From contig JAVBYI010000009.1 of the NCBI GenBank assembly GCA_030824115.1, positions 215,907 through 279,906 of the forward strand: a DNA stretch of 64,000 bases, given 5' to 3'. The notes beneath the pieces were generated by a model that was given only the letters and a program-made list of their open reading frames with translations, did not search any database and was not told where the DNA came from. This DNA is from Rhodocyclaceae bacterium. GTDB lineage: Bacteria; Pseudomonadota; Gammaproteobacteria; Burkholderiales; Rhodocyclaceae. A program made the translations under genes and the position numbers. Positions 1 to 8,952 of this stretch are shown piece by piece (position 1 is the stretch's first letter; each line of letters opens with the position of its first letter).

Positions 1-1
1 G

Positions 2-1606
2 AACCTGCTGTCGAACGCCCACAAGTTTACCGAGCGTGGCGAGATTGCCCTGCGCATTGCGCCCGTCGCCGCAGGCAGCAGCCCGCTGCCCGGGCCGGCT
101 GTTGCATTGACGGTCACGGACACCGGTATCGGCATTCCCGCCGACAAGCAGGCGCTGGTGTTCCAGGCCTTCCGTCAGGCCGACGGCTCGGTCAGCCGCA
201 AGTACGGTGGCACGGGATTGGGCTTGTCGATTTCGCTACAACTGGCGCGCGGCATGGGCGGCGATTTGCGCATGACCAGCGAGGAAGGGCGTGGCAGCGC
301 CTTCACCTTGTACCTGCCGTTGCTGACGGCGGCGGCAGAGACTACTCAGGTTGCCGTCCCGCCAGCGCCGACATTTACGCCCACGCCAAAATCCCTGCCG
401 GTAGATGACGCACCTGCCAGTGGCGCAAAATCCATCCTCGTCATCGAGGACGATGCCGGCTTCTCACTCATCCTGCAGGACATGATCCGTGAGCGCGGCT
501 TTGTGGTGTTCGCCGCAGCGGATGGCGAAAGCGGCTTCGCGCTGGCCGAGCGCCATCAGCCGAGCGCCATCGTGCTCGACGTGATGCTACCCGGCCTCGA
601 CGGCTGGGGCGTGATGCGCCGCCTCAAGGACAACCCGCGCACACGCCACATTCCCGTGCATTTCATCACCTGCCTCGAAGACCGCCAGAAGGCCATGAGC
701 ATGGGCGCGATCGGCTTTGCCACCAAGCCGGTGGGCGCCGAAAAGCTCGACGAAATCTTCCAGTCCATCGAAGGTTCGCTGGCACGCTCGATGAAGCGTC
801 TGCTGATCGTCGAGGACAATACCGACGAGGCGAAAAGCATGGTCGCCCTGCTGGCGGAAAACGATGTCGACATCGTCGTGGCCAGTAGCGGTATGGCCGC
901 CATCGAACAACTGGCCGCGCAGGATTTTGATTGCATGGTGCTCGACCTTGGTCTTGCCGACATGTCCGGCTTCGACCTGCTCGAACGGCTGCAGGCGACG
1001 CAGGCAGCGCAAAAGATTCCGGTCATCATCCACTCGGGCAAGGATCTCAATCACGAGGACGAGCGCAAGCTGCGCCGCTTCGCCGAGAGCATCATCATCA
1101 AGGGCGCCAAGAGCCCGGAACGGCTGCTCAACGAAGTCTCCCTGTTCCTGCATCTGGTCGAAAGCAATTTGCATCCGAGCAAGCAGCGCATGATTCGCAC
1201 CGCGCTCGACAAGGAAGCGATGCTCGAAGGCCGCAAGGTGCTGCTGGTGGATGACGACATGCGCAACGTCTTCTCGCTGACCAGTGTGCTGGCCGAAAAG
1301 CACATGGAGATCATCGAGGCCGAGAACGGCCGCGAAGCGCTGGCCAAGCTGGCCGAACACCCGGACATCGGCATCGTGCTGATGGATATCATGATGCCGG
1401 AGATGGATGGCTACACCGCCATGCGCGAGATTCGCAAGAACCCGGCCTTCGCCGGTCTGCCGATCATCGCCATGACCGCCAAGGCGCTCAAGGGCGATCA
1501 GGAAAAGTGCATCGCCGCCGGCGCTAGCGACTACATCGCCAAGCCCATTGACGTGGACAAGCTGTTCTCGCTGATCCGCGTCTGGCTGTTTCAGCGCAAC
1601 GGATGA
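2..1606 (+). CDS. Hybrid sensor histidine kinase with three receiver domains (5' end missing)
   Basis: The frame is open from base 2, so the gene begins before the window; 534 residues are visible. The fragment opens at the N box of a HATPase_c domain (NLLSNAHKF). The G boxes follow (DTGIGIP near residue 40, GGTGLGLS near 69). A proline-rich linker (residues about 110-140) holds a copy of the dispersed 24-bp repeat, read as VPPAPTF. Three receiver domains follow, at about 143-255, 264-380 and 414-530. Each keeps a phospho-acceptor Asp (VLDVMLPGLDG, VLDLGLADMSG, LMDIMMPEMDG). The last four bases (ATGA) overlap cheR, which suggests translational coupling. The input domain is not visible, so the signal is unknown. 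Confidence 0.93.
   Translation, partial: NLLSNAHKFTERGEIALRIAPVAAGSSPLPGPAVALTVTDTGIGIPADKQALVFQAFRQADGSVSRKYGGTGLGLSISLQLARGMGGDLRMTSEEGRGSAFTLYLPLLTAAAETTQVAVPPAPTFTPTPKSLPVDDAPASGAKSILVIEDDAGFSLILQDMIRERGFVVFAAADGESGFALAERHQPSAIVLDVMLPGLDGWGVMRRLKDNPRTRHIPVHFITCLEDRQKAMSMGAIGFATKPVGAEKLDEIFQSIEGSLARSMKRLLIVEDNTDEAKSMVALLAENDVDIVVASSGMAAIEQLAAQDFDCMVLDLGLADMSGFDLLERLQATQAAQKIPVIIHSGKDLNHEDERKLRRFAESIIIKGAKSPERLLNEVSLFLHLVESNLHPSKQRMIRTALDKEAMLEGRKVLLVDDDMRNVFSLTSVLAEKHMEIIEAENGREALAKLAEHPDIGIVLMDIMMPEMDGYTAMREIRKNPAFAGLPIIAMTAKALKGDQEKCIAAGASDYIAKPIDVDKLFSLIRVWLFQRNG
353..376 (+). repeat. 24-bp dispersed repeat, copy 1
   Basis: Variable triplet CCG, tail ATTT. It lies in the linker between the kinase core and first receiver of the hybrid kinase, in the same direction as the gene, and encodes VPPAPTF. 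Confidence 0.9.
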
Positions 1607-2442
1607 TGACGGACGACGAGATTCACGACGTGGAAATCCGCCTGCTGCTGGAGGGCATCCATCAGGTCTATGGCTACGATTTTCGCGACTACGCGGAAGC
1701 CTCGATCAGGCGCCGCCTCAGCCACTGGCTGGCCGAATCGCCCTACGCCAACTTCTCGGAGGCGCAAGCTCACCTCTTGCGCGAGCGGCCGCTGTTCGAA
1801 GCGCTGCTCGCCGGCATCACCGTCAATGTCACCGAGATGTTCCGCGACCCGCTGTTCTTCAAGGCGGTGCGCGAACAGGTGGTGCCCTTTCTCAAGACCT
1901 ACCCGTTCGTCAAGATCTGGCATGCCGGCTGTGCCACAGGCGAAGAGGCCTACTCGATGGCTATCCTGCTGCACGAGGAAGGACTGGCCGGGCGCTACCG
2001 CATGTACGCCACCGACATCAACGAGAGCGTGCTGCAGCATGCCGCCGAAGGGGTGCTGTCGATTGGCGACATGCAACGCTTCACGCGCAACTACCAGAAG
2101 AGCGGCGGCAAGCGCTCGTTCGCCGACTACTACACGGCGCGTTACGACCGCGCCATCCTCGCCGCCGAACTGCGCAAGGACATCGTCTTCGCCCCGCACA
2201 ATCTGGCGGTCGATGCCGAGTTTGGCGAAATGCACGTGGTGCTGTGCCGCAACGTGATGATCTATTTCAAGGCCGCACTGAAGGAGCGCTGCTTGCGCCT
2301 GTTCGACGACAGCCTGCTGCCGGGCGGCTTTCTCTGTCTCGGCATGAAGGAAAACCTGGAGCGCCGCATGCCGAGCGAGCGTTACACCGAAATCGCGCCG
2401 GGCACCCGCATCTACCGGAAGCACTATGACCGCACTGCCTAA
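1603..2442 (+). CDS. cheR: CheR-type protein-glutamate O-methyltransferase
   Basis: The 279-residue product has the length and motifs of a CheR methyltransferase. An N-terminal helical domain (about 1-75) is followed by the SAM-binding Rossmann domain with GCATGEEAYSMA (about residues 107-118) and the later CRNVMIYF segment. CheR uses S-adenosylmethionine to methylate glutamates of chemoreceptors. The start overlaps the upstream kinase stop (ATGA), and cheB overlaps its 3' end by 17 bases, so the three are probably one transcription unit. No methyl-accepting receptor is encoded in the window. The substrate may be elsewhere, or the pair may act on a non-classical target as seen in CheB/CheR-linked kinase systems. 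Confidence 0.93.
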   Translation: MMTDDEIHDVEIRLLLEGIHQVYGYDFRDYAEASIRRRLSHWLAESPYANFSEAQAHLLRERPLFEALLAGITVNVTEMFRDPLFFKAVREQVVPFLKTYPFVKIWHAGCATGEEAYSMAILLHEEGLAGRYRMYATDINESVLQHAAEGVLSIGDMQRFTRNYQKSGGKRSFADYYTARYDRAILAAELRKDIVFAPHNLAVDAEFGEMHVVLCRNVMIYFKAALKERCLRLFDDSLLPGGFLCLGMKENLERRMPSERYTEIAPGTRIYRKHYDRTA

Positions 2443-3031
2443 ATTCCGTGCCGTGGTGATCGGCGTCTCCAGCGGCGGCGTGCAGGCGCTCTCGGCCCTG
2501 CTTGGTACGCTGCCGGCCGATTTCGCGCTGCCGATCCTCATCGTCCAGCACATCGGCCCGGATGCGGGCGATGGCCTCGCGCGGCTGCTCGACAGCCAGT
2601 CGCCCCTGCACGTCAAGGAGGCCGACGAGATGGAGCAGCCCGCACCGGGCCATGTCTATCTCGCGCCGCCGAACTACCACCTGCTGGTCGAACCGGACGG
2701 CCATCTCGCGCTCTCGGCCGATCTGCCGGTGAGCTATGCGCGGCCCTCGGTCGATGTGCTGTTTGAATCGGCCGCCGAAGCCTTCGGGCCGGCGCTGATC
2801 GGCATCATCCTGACCGGCGCCAACCACGACGGCAGCCGTGGCCTGGCGCATATCAAGGCGCGCGGCGGCCTCGCCATCGTGCAGGACCCGGCCGATGCCG
2901 AAGCACCGCAAATGCCATTGGCTGCCATCGCCGCCTTGGCAGCCAGCAGCGTCGATCATGTCGTCGCGCTGGCCGCCCTGCCTGCATTGCTTGTCACGCT
3001 CACCCACCGAGGAACCTGTCATGGTCAATAG
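2426..3031 (+). CDS. cheB: CheB-type methylesterase, catalytic domain only
   Basis: The 201 residues correspond to the C-terminal methylesterase domain of CheB. The serine-centred GVSSGGVQAL motif is near the N-terminus, the catalytic His lies in VQHIGPD, and the Asp lies in LTGANHDGS. Classical CheB has an N-terminal receiver that activates it on phosphorylation; here it is absent and there is no room for one upstream. Control must come from another protein, possibly one of the receivers of the upstream kinase or the REC protein that overlaps its 3' end. The start at 2426 overlaps cheR by 17 bases. Confidence 0.92.
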   Translation: MTALPKFRAVVIGVSSGGVQALSALLGTLPADFALPILIVQHIGPDAGDGLARLLDSQSPLHVKEADEMEQPAPGHVYLAPPNYHLLVEPDGHLALSADLPVSYARPSVDVLFESAAEAFGPALIGIILTGANHDGSRGLAHIKARGGLAIVQDPADAEAPQMPLAAIAALAASSVDHVVALAALPALLVTLTHRGTCHGQ

Positions 3032-6011
3032 CCGCATTGCCCTGCTGCTGGTGGATGACCGGCCGGAAAACCTCACCGCCCTCAAGGCCGTGCTGGGCGA
3101 GCAGGCGGAACTTGATCTGGTTACAGCCGCCTCCGGTAACGATGCGCTGCGCCAGACCCTCAAGCGCGATTTCGCATTGGTGCTGCTGGATGTGCAGATG
3201 CCCGGCATGGACGGCTTCGAAACCGCTGAACTAATGCGTGCCAATCCGAAGACGCGCCATCTGCCGATCATCTTCATCACCGCCGGCATGAACGACGCCC
3301 AGTTGCAGTTCAAGGGCTACGACCTCGGCGCGGTGGATTACCTGATCAAGCCCTTCGACCCACACATCCTGAAAAGCAAGGTGCGGGTGTTCTGTGAACT
3401 TTACCTGCAGCGCCGCGAACTGGAAGTCCATCGTGGCCAGCTTGAGGCCAAGGTGCGCGATCGCGTGTCCCAGCTCAAGGACAGTGAAGAGCGTTTTCGC
3501 CAGCTGGTGACACATGCCTCGGTCGGCATCTTTCAGATCGACCCCGAAGGTTATTGCCAGTTCGTCAATCCCAGCTGGTGCATCGGTGCCGGGCTGTCCG
3601 CCGAAGAAGCGGAGGGACTTGGCTGGACGCGCACCGTACATCCCGATGACCAATTGGCCCTGCTGGCTTCCTGGCAAGTCGCCGTGTCTGCCGGCAAGAC
3701 CTGGGCGCGTGAATTTCGCTTTCTCCGCCCCGACGGTTCGATCGTCTGGGTCAGCAGCAGTGCCGGCCCGCTGCGCAATGCGCGTGGTGACATCACCGGC
3801 TATCTCGGCAACAACCTCGACATCACCGAGCGCAAGCGCGACGAAGCCTGGGAGCGCACGCGTATGACGGTCATGGACGAACTGGCGCGCGGCGCACCCC
3901 TGGCCGAGATGCTGCATCGCATCGCGGCCGAGGCCGAGCAACAGACGACCAGCATGACCTGCGCCATCCTGCTGGTGGATGAATTCGGCGACAAACTGGT
4001 GCGCTGTGCCGCGCCGCGTTTGCCGCCGCAGGACAGCCCGGTGATTCGCCTGATCGCTGCCGACCACAGTGGCTGTGCCAGCGCGGCCCAGCATGGCAAG
4101 CCGGCCACCATTGAGAACATTCTGGCCAATCCCTGTTGCACCGATTGCTGGCCCGGAGAGGGCATGGCACCCGCCTCAGACTGGGTCTCGTGCTGGTCCG
4201 AACCGCTGTGCGCCATGAATGGTCAGGTGCTCGGCGTTTTCGTTTGCTACCGCCACCAGCCGGGCGATCCCGCCGTCGGCGACATCGCCCTGATCCAGAA
4301 AGCCGTGCGTCTGGCGACGCGAGTGGTAGAACGCAAACGCACCGAAAACGAATTGCAGATCGCCGCCTCGGTGCACCAAGCCATCGGCGAAGCGATCACC
4401 GTCACCGATGCCGACAACCGCATCATCGCCATCAATCCCGCTTTTACCCTGCTCACCGGCTACACCGCGCAGGAGGCCATCGGCCAGACGCCGAGCCTGC
4501 TGAAAAGCGGCCGCCACGATGCCAAGTTCTATCGCGAGATGTGGCTGACGCTGGAAACCACCGGGCACTGGCAGGGCGAGATCTGCAACCGCCGCAAGAA
4601 CGGCGACGAATATCCCGAGTGGCTGTCGATCAACACCATCTACGACAGCGAAGGCAAGGTGCTGCGGCGCATCGCGATGTTTTCCGACATCACCGACAAG
4701 AAGCGCGCCGAAGAAACCATCTGGCGTCAGGCCAACTACGATTCGCTCACCGAGCTGCCCAACCGCCGCCTGTTCCGCGACCGTCTCGAACAGGAAGTGC
4801 TCAAGGCGCGCCGCTCCGGCCTGCAGGTGGCGGTATTGTTCATCGATCTCGACCGCTTCAAGGAAGTCAACGACACGCTCGGCCATCACACCGGCGATCG
4901 CCTGCTGATCGACGCCGCACGCCGTATCGGCGATTGCGTGCGCGCCTCCGACACCGTCGCCCGTCTCGGCGGCGACGAGTTCACCATCGTCATGACCGAT
5001 CTGGCCGACACCCATCCCGTCGACAAAGTCGCCCAGGCGCTGGTGCAGACCCTCACCGCGCCCTTCGTCATCGATGGCGAAACCGCCTACGTTTCGGCCA
5101 GCATCGGCATTACCATATTTCCCAATGATGCCAACGATGTCGACACCCTGCTCAAGAATGCCGACCAGGCCATGTATGCCTCGAAGGCCGGTGGCCGCAG
5201 CCGCTTCAGCTACTTCACCGGCTCGATGCAAACATCTGCGCAAGAGCGCCTGCAACTGGCCAACGATCTGCGCGTCGCACTGGCCGCCAGCCAGTTCGAA
5301 CTGCACCTGCAACCCATCGTCGAACTCGCCAGCGGGCGCATCGCCAAGGCCGAAGCCCTGCTGCGCTGGACGCATCCGCTGCATGGCCCGATCAGTCCCG
5401 TGCAATTCATCCCCGTCGCCGAGGAGACCGGGCTGATTGAGGAAATCGGCGACTGGGTGTTCCGCGAAAGCGCCCGCTTGGCAAAGGCATGGATGGTCGT
5501 CGCCAACGGTAGCGGGCCAATCCAGATCAGCGTCAATAAATCGCCGCGCCAGTTCTTCTCCGGCAACACGCACGAAACCTGGATCGCCCATCTGGCCGAG
5601 ATTGGTCTGCCGCCAAGCTGCATCGTCATCGAAATCACCGAAGGGCTGCTGCTGGAAGATCGCCCCGAGATTGCCGAGAAACTCGCCTGCTTCCGCGCCG
5701 CCGGCGTGGGCATCTCGCTCGACGACTTCGGCACCGGCTATTCAGCCATGGCCTACCTCAAGAAATTCCCCATCGACTTTCTCAAGATCGACCGTTCCTT
5801 CGTGCGCGACATGGCCAGCGACCCGAACGACGCCGCCATCGTCGACGCCATCATCGTCATGGCCCACAAGCTCGGCCTCAAGGTCGTCGCCGAAGGCATC
5901 GAAACCGTCGAGCAGCGCGACCTGCTGATCGCCGCCGGCTGCGATTACGGCCAAGGCTACCTGTTTGCCCGGCCGATGCCGGCGCAGGCACTGCTGCAAT
6001 CCATGTATTAG
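3021..6011 (+). CDS. REC-PAS-GAF-PAS-GGDEF-EAL c-di-GMP signalling protein
   Basis: I chose the ATG at 3021 because GAGGAA lies at 3009-3014 and the product then starts directly with a receiver; the open frame continues upstream inside cheB. The 996 residues comprise a receiver (1-125, acceptor in LLDVQMPGMDG), a coiled linker, PAS (about 155-275), a GAF-like region with a cysteine-rich patch (about 285-450), a second PAS (about 455-570), GGDEF (about 575-735) and EAL (about 745-990). The cyclase motif GGDEF is intact near residue 650 and an inhibitory RxxD site (RASD) lies five residues before it. The EAL domain keeps EALLRW, DDFGTGYS, KIDRSFV and EGIET, so both activities look possible. It overlaps cheB by 11 bases. 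Confidence 0.94.
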   Translation: MVNSRIALLLVDDRPENLTALKAVLGEQAELDLVTAASGNDALRQTLKRDFALVLLDVQMPGMDGFETAELMRANPKTRHLPIIFITAGMNDAQLQFKGYDLGAVDYLIKPFDPHILKSKVRVFCELYLQRRELEVHRGQLEAKVRDRVSQLKDSEERFRQLVTHASVGIFQIDPEGYCQFVNPSWCIGAGLSAEEAEGLGWTRTVHPDDQLALLASWQVAVSAGKTWAREFRFLRPDGSIVWVSSSAGPLRNARGDITGYLGNNLDITERKRDEAWERTRMTVMDELARGAPLAEMLHRIAAEAEQQTTSMTCAILLVDEFGDKLVRCAAPRLPPQDSPVIRLIAADHSGCASAAQHGKPATIENILANPCCTDCWPGEGMAPASDWVSCWSEPLCAMNGQVLGVFVCYRHQPGDPAVGDIALIQKAVRLATRVVERKRTENELQIAASVHQAIGEAITVTDADNRIIAINPAFTLLTGYTAQEAIGQTPSLLKSGRHDAKFYREMWLTLETTGHWQGEICNRRKNGDEYPEWLSINTIYDSEGKVLRRIAMFSDITDKKRAEETIWRQANYDSLTELPNRRLFRDRLEQEVLKARRSGLQVAVLFIDLDRFKEVNDTLGHHTGDRLLIDAARRIGDCVRASDTVARLGGDEFTIVMTDLADTHPVDKVAQALVQTLTAPFVIDGETAYVSASIGITIFPNDANDVDTLLKNADQAMYASKAGGRSRFSYFTGSMQTSAQERLQLANDLRVALAASQFELHLQPIVELASGRIAKAEALLRWTHPLHGPISPVQFIPVAEETGLIEEIGDWVFRESARLAKAWMVVANGSGPIQISVNKSPRQFFSGNTHETWIAHLAEIGLPPSCIVIEITEGLLLEDRPEIAEKLACFRAAGVGISLDDFGTGYSAMAYLKKFPIDFLKIDRSFVRDMASDPNDAAIVDAIIVMAHKLGLKVVAEGIETVEQRDLLIAAGCDYGQGYLFARPMPAQALLQSMY

Positions 6012-6030
6012 CGGTACACACCGTACGAAT

Positions 6031-6054
6031 GCCGTCCCGCCAGCGCCGACTTTT
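6031..6054 (+). repeat. 24-bp dispersed repeat, copy 2 (intergenic)
   Basis: Variable triplet CCG, tail TTTT, in the 130-bp gap between the two c-di-GMP genes. The following bases CTGGCGG can pair with CCGCCAG inside the repeat, giving a possible small hairpin. Confidence 0.9.
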
Positions 6055-6141
6055 CTGGCGGCTCGATGCGGGGACTACCGTGATCCCGAAATACGGCTAA
6101 TATCTGACCAACGTATAAAAACTACTGGGGGACGGACGCTT

Positions 6142-7869
6142 GTGAGCGACACCGACGGCAAACCCACGATTCTGATTGTCGACGACACGCCGACCAACAT
6201 TCAGTTGCTGGCGGAGGTCTTGCGCGCCGATCATCAGGTCAAGGTGGCTGGCGGCGGCAAGATCGCGCTGGAGGTGATTGCGCAGCAGGGACCGCCCGAT
6301 CTGATCCTGCTCGACGTGATGATGCCGGATATGAATGGCATCGAGGTACTGCGCCGGCTGCGCGAAAGCGAGCAAACGCGGGACATCCCGGTGATTCTCA
6401 TCAGTGCGGATGCCACCGAGGAAACACATCTGACGGGGCTGAGCGATGGCGCAGATGATTATCTGGTCAAACCAGTCCAGCCGCTCATCTTGCGTGCACG
6501 CGTTAGAAATCTGCTGCTGCGCAAACAGACCGAGAAAGCACTGCGCGCCAGCGAGGAACGCTGGCACTTTGCCCTTGAGGGCGCGGGTGACGGCGCCTGG
6601 GACTGGAATCTGGAAACCGGGCAGGTCACTTTTTCGCGACGCTATCTGGAGATGCTCGGCTACGGTGAGGACATCACGTGGGCGTGCCTCGATGACTGGA
6701 AGCGCCATGTCAATCCAGCGGAATTGCAAACGGCCATGGCGGCGCTGGAAGCCTATCTGGACGGTAAGCTGCCGGCCTATCACGTCGAATATCGCATGCA
6801 GTGCGCCGATGGCTGCTGGAAATGGCTGCTCGCCCGTGGCAAGGTGGTCAGTCGCGCCGCAGACGGTCGGCCTTTGCGGCTGATTGGCACCCACAGCGAC
6901 ATTACCGAACGCAAGGAAGCCGTGGAGGCCTTGCGCCTCACGACCGAGCGCCTCAACGAAGCCCAGCGCATTGCCCACCTCGGCGCTTGGGAACTTGATC
7001 TGGTCGCCCGCCATCTGGTCTGGTCGGACGAGGTCTTCCGTATCTTCGAAATCGATCCCGACCAGTGTGATGCCAGCTACGAAGTGTTCATGGGTGTCGT
7101 GCACCCGGAGGATCGTGACAGGGTGCATCAGGTCTATACCGATTCCCTGAAGCATCACGTGCCGTATGAAATCACCCACCGCCTGCTGATGAAGGATGGG
7201 CGTATCAAGTGGGTACACGAAAGATGCCTGTCGGAGTTCGATGCCACCGGGAAGCCGCTGCGCTCTCAGGGCATGGTGCAGGACATTACCGAGCGCAAGC
7301 AGATTGAAGATCAGGTTCGCCAACTGGCGTTCTATGACCCGCTGACCCACCTGCCCAACCGTCGCCTGCTCTTCGACCGGCTGTCGCAGGCCATGGCACA
7401 AAGCAACCGCAATGGCTGCTATGGCGCCGTGATCTTTCTGGATCTCGACAACTTCAAACCGCTGAATGACCAGTATGGCCACGCTGCCGGCGATTTGCTA
7501 CTGGTCGAGGCGGCGGAACGGCTGAGAAAATGCGTGCGGGAAATGGATACCGTGGCACGCTTCGGTGGCGACGAGTTTGTGGTGGTCATCAACGAGCTTC
7601 AGGGGGCGCGTAGCGAAGCGGCAGAAGAGGTTGGCAGCATTGCCGAGAAAATACGCAGCACCCTGTCCAGTCCCTATCGGCTACCCATCGCGCCAGAGGG
7701 ACAGGGCAGCACCACGATCGAACATTTTTCCGCCGCCAGCCTCGGCGTCATGCTGTTTTTCGGCCACGATGACAGTCTTGACGACATCCTGAATAATGCC
7801 GATGCCGCGATGTATCAGGCAAAGGGGGCCGGACGCAATTCGATCCGCTTCTACACGCCGCCAGGCTGA
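6142..7869 (+). CDS. REC-PAS-PAS-GGDEF response regulator (diguanylate cyclase)
   Basis: The GTG at 6142 follows a GGGGGA ribosome-binding site at 6127-6132 and places a receiver at the N-terminus; no good ATG is nearby. The 575-residue protein has a receiver (about 8-125, acceptor in LLDVMMPDMNG), two PAS domains with PAC tails ending in DITERK (about 145-265 and 275-395), and a GGDEF domain (about 400-570). The catalytic motif GGDEF is intact and an RxxD inhibitory site (REMD) lies five residues before it, so an active, product-inhibited diguanylate cyclase is likely. It makes c-di-GMP from two GTP in the cytoplasm. A vestige of priA starts two bases after its stop, on the other strand. Confidence 0.93.
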   Translation: MSDTDGKPTILIVDDTPTNIQLLAEVLRADHQVKVAGGGKIALEVIAQQGPPDLILLDVMMPDMNGIEVLRRLRESEQTRDIPVILISADATEETHLTGLSDGADDYLVKPVQPLILRARVRNLLLRKQTEKALRASEERWHFALEGAGDGAWDWNLETGQVTFSRRYLEMLGYGEDITWACLDDWKRHVNPAELQTAMAALEAYLDGKLPAYHVEYRMQCADGCWKWLLARGKVVSRAADGRPLRLIGTHSDITERKEAVEALRLTTERLNEAQRIAHLGAWELDLVARHLVWSDEVFRIFEIDPDQCDASYEVFMGVVHPEDRDRVHQVYTDSLKHHVPYEITHRLLMKDGRIKWVHERCLSEFDATGKPLRSQGMVQDITERKQIEDQVRQLAFYDPLTHLPNRRLLFDRLSQAMAQSNRNGCYGAVIFLDLDNFKPLNDQYGHAAGDLLLVEAAERLRKCVREMDTVARFGGDEFVVVINELQGARSEAAEEVGSIAEKIRSTLSSPYRLPIAPEGQGSTTIEHFSAASLGVMLFFGHDDSLDDILNNADAAMYQAKGAGRNSIRFYTPPG

Positions 7870-7871
7870 AT

Positions 7872-7910
7872 TCAATACGCCAGCGGATCGGTCTCCCTAT
7901 GCCAGCACTT
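7872..7910 (-). pseudogene. Vestigial priA 3' end
   Basis: Read on the minus strand, this stretch encodes KCWHRETDPLAY followed by TGA. The real PriA in this window ends RWHLDVDPLEY followed by TAG (17256-17302). About 30 of 38 aligned bases match (7875-7912 against 17258-17295). No further PriA similarity is visible upstream of the fragment. The copies have diverged, so this is not a fresh duplication. The fragment lies at the left edge of the hydrogenase operon and the real priA end at its right edge. Confidence 0.5.
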
Positions 7911-8005
7911 GATGAAAATCAACGTTGGCATAAATATTATTCGTACAACATGTTCGCCGAGTTGCGGGAGAGTATTCTGTACGCGTAAAAAAACAAGGGG
8001 AGAAT

Positions 8006-8941
8006 ATGGCGTCACTTTATTGGCTACAGTGCGGCGGCTGTGGCGGCGACACGATGTCGTTTCTTGGCGTCGACTCCCCGGACCTGATCGAACTTTTCGA
8101 TGCACTTGACATCCGGCTGCTGTGGCACCCATCCTTGTCTGCGATTTCTCCGGCAGAACATGACGCGCTGCTGGCGCGTTTGCTCAGTGGCGAGGAAGCG
8201 CTCGATATTCTGGTGGTGGAAGGCGCGATCATCCGCGGCCCGGCCAACACCGGCATGTTCGATGCCCGCCACGGCCGCCCCAAGAAAGACCTGGCGGCGG
8301 CGCTGGCAGCCCGTGCCAACCATATTGTGGCCGCCGGCACCTGTGCGTCGTTCGGCGGTATTGGCGCCGACGATGCCATTCAGGCCACTGGCCTGCAGTT
8401 CCTGAAAAAGGAAGCGGGCGGTCTGCTCGGCAAGGATTTCCGCTCCCGCGCCGGCATGCCCGTCATCAACCTGGCGGGTTGCCCCTGTCATGCCGAAGTG
8501 ATGGCGGGCGCACTGACCGCACTGGTTGCCGGGCAGACACTGGAACTCGACGAATTCAACCGGCCGCTCGACTGGTATGGCATGACGGTACATCAGGGCT
8601 GCACGCGCAACGAGTATCACGAATATCGCGTCGAGGAATGGGATTTTGCCCAGCGCGGTTGCCTGTTCTTTCATATGGGCTGCCATGGCCCCCTGGTGGA
8701 TGGGCCGTGCAACAAACTGCTCTGGAACGGGCGTTCGTCGAAGACGCGCGCGGGCGTGCCGTGTTTTGGTTGTACCGATCCCAGCTTCCCGACCGCAAGT
8801 CCGTTCTTCGAAACGCGCAACATTGAAGGCGTGCCGATCGATCTGCCGAAAGGCATGAGCCGCGCCCATTACCTCGTTTACAAGGGCATGGCCGCCGCGG
8901 CCGCGCCGGAGCGCCTGAAAAAGCGCGATACCCGAATTTAA
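8006..8941 (+). CDS. [NiFe]-hydrogenase small subunit, sensory (group 2) type
   Basis: The 311-residue protein has the cysteines of an iron-sulfur small subunit. CxxC is at residues 9 and 12, further Cys lie in GTCASFGG and GCPCHAEV, and His/Cys ligands of the other clusters lie in VHQGCTRNEYH, GCLFFHMGCHG, PCNKLLWNG and CFGCTDPSFP. There is no twin-arginine signal peptide and no C-terminal membrane anchor, so the enzyme should be cytoplasmic. This is the form of uptake/sensory group 2 hydrogenases such as HupU/HoxB. A strong AAGGGGA site at 7996-8002 precedes the ATG. It is the first gene of a compact operon ending at 17259. A catalytic (group 2a) role cannot be excluded from sequence alone. 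Confidence 0.88.
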   Translation: MASLYWLQCGGCGGDTMSFLGVDSPDLIELFDALDIRLLWHPSLSAISPAEHDALLARLLSGEEALDILVVEGAIIRGPANTGMFDARHGRPKKDLAAALAARANHIVAAGTCASFGGIGADDAIQATGLQFLKKEAGGLLGKDFRSRAGMPVINLAGCPCHAEVMAGALTALVAGQTLELDEFNRPLDWYGMTVHQGCTRNEYHEYRVEEWDFAQRGCLFFHMGCHGPLVDGPCNKLLWNGRSSKTRAGVPCFGCTDPSFPTASPFFETRNIEGVPIDLPKGMSRAHYLVYKGMAAAAAPERLKKRDTRI

Positions 8942-8952
8942 GGGATAGGCGT

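Noticed and set aside
4176..5591. 471-codon open frame on the minus strand inside the GGDEF-EAL gene
   Set aside because: The opposite strand encodes intact catalytic motifs; this frame has none.
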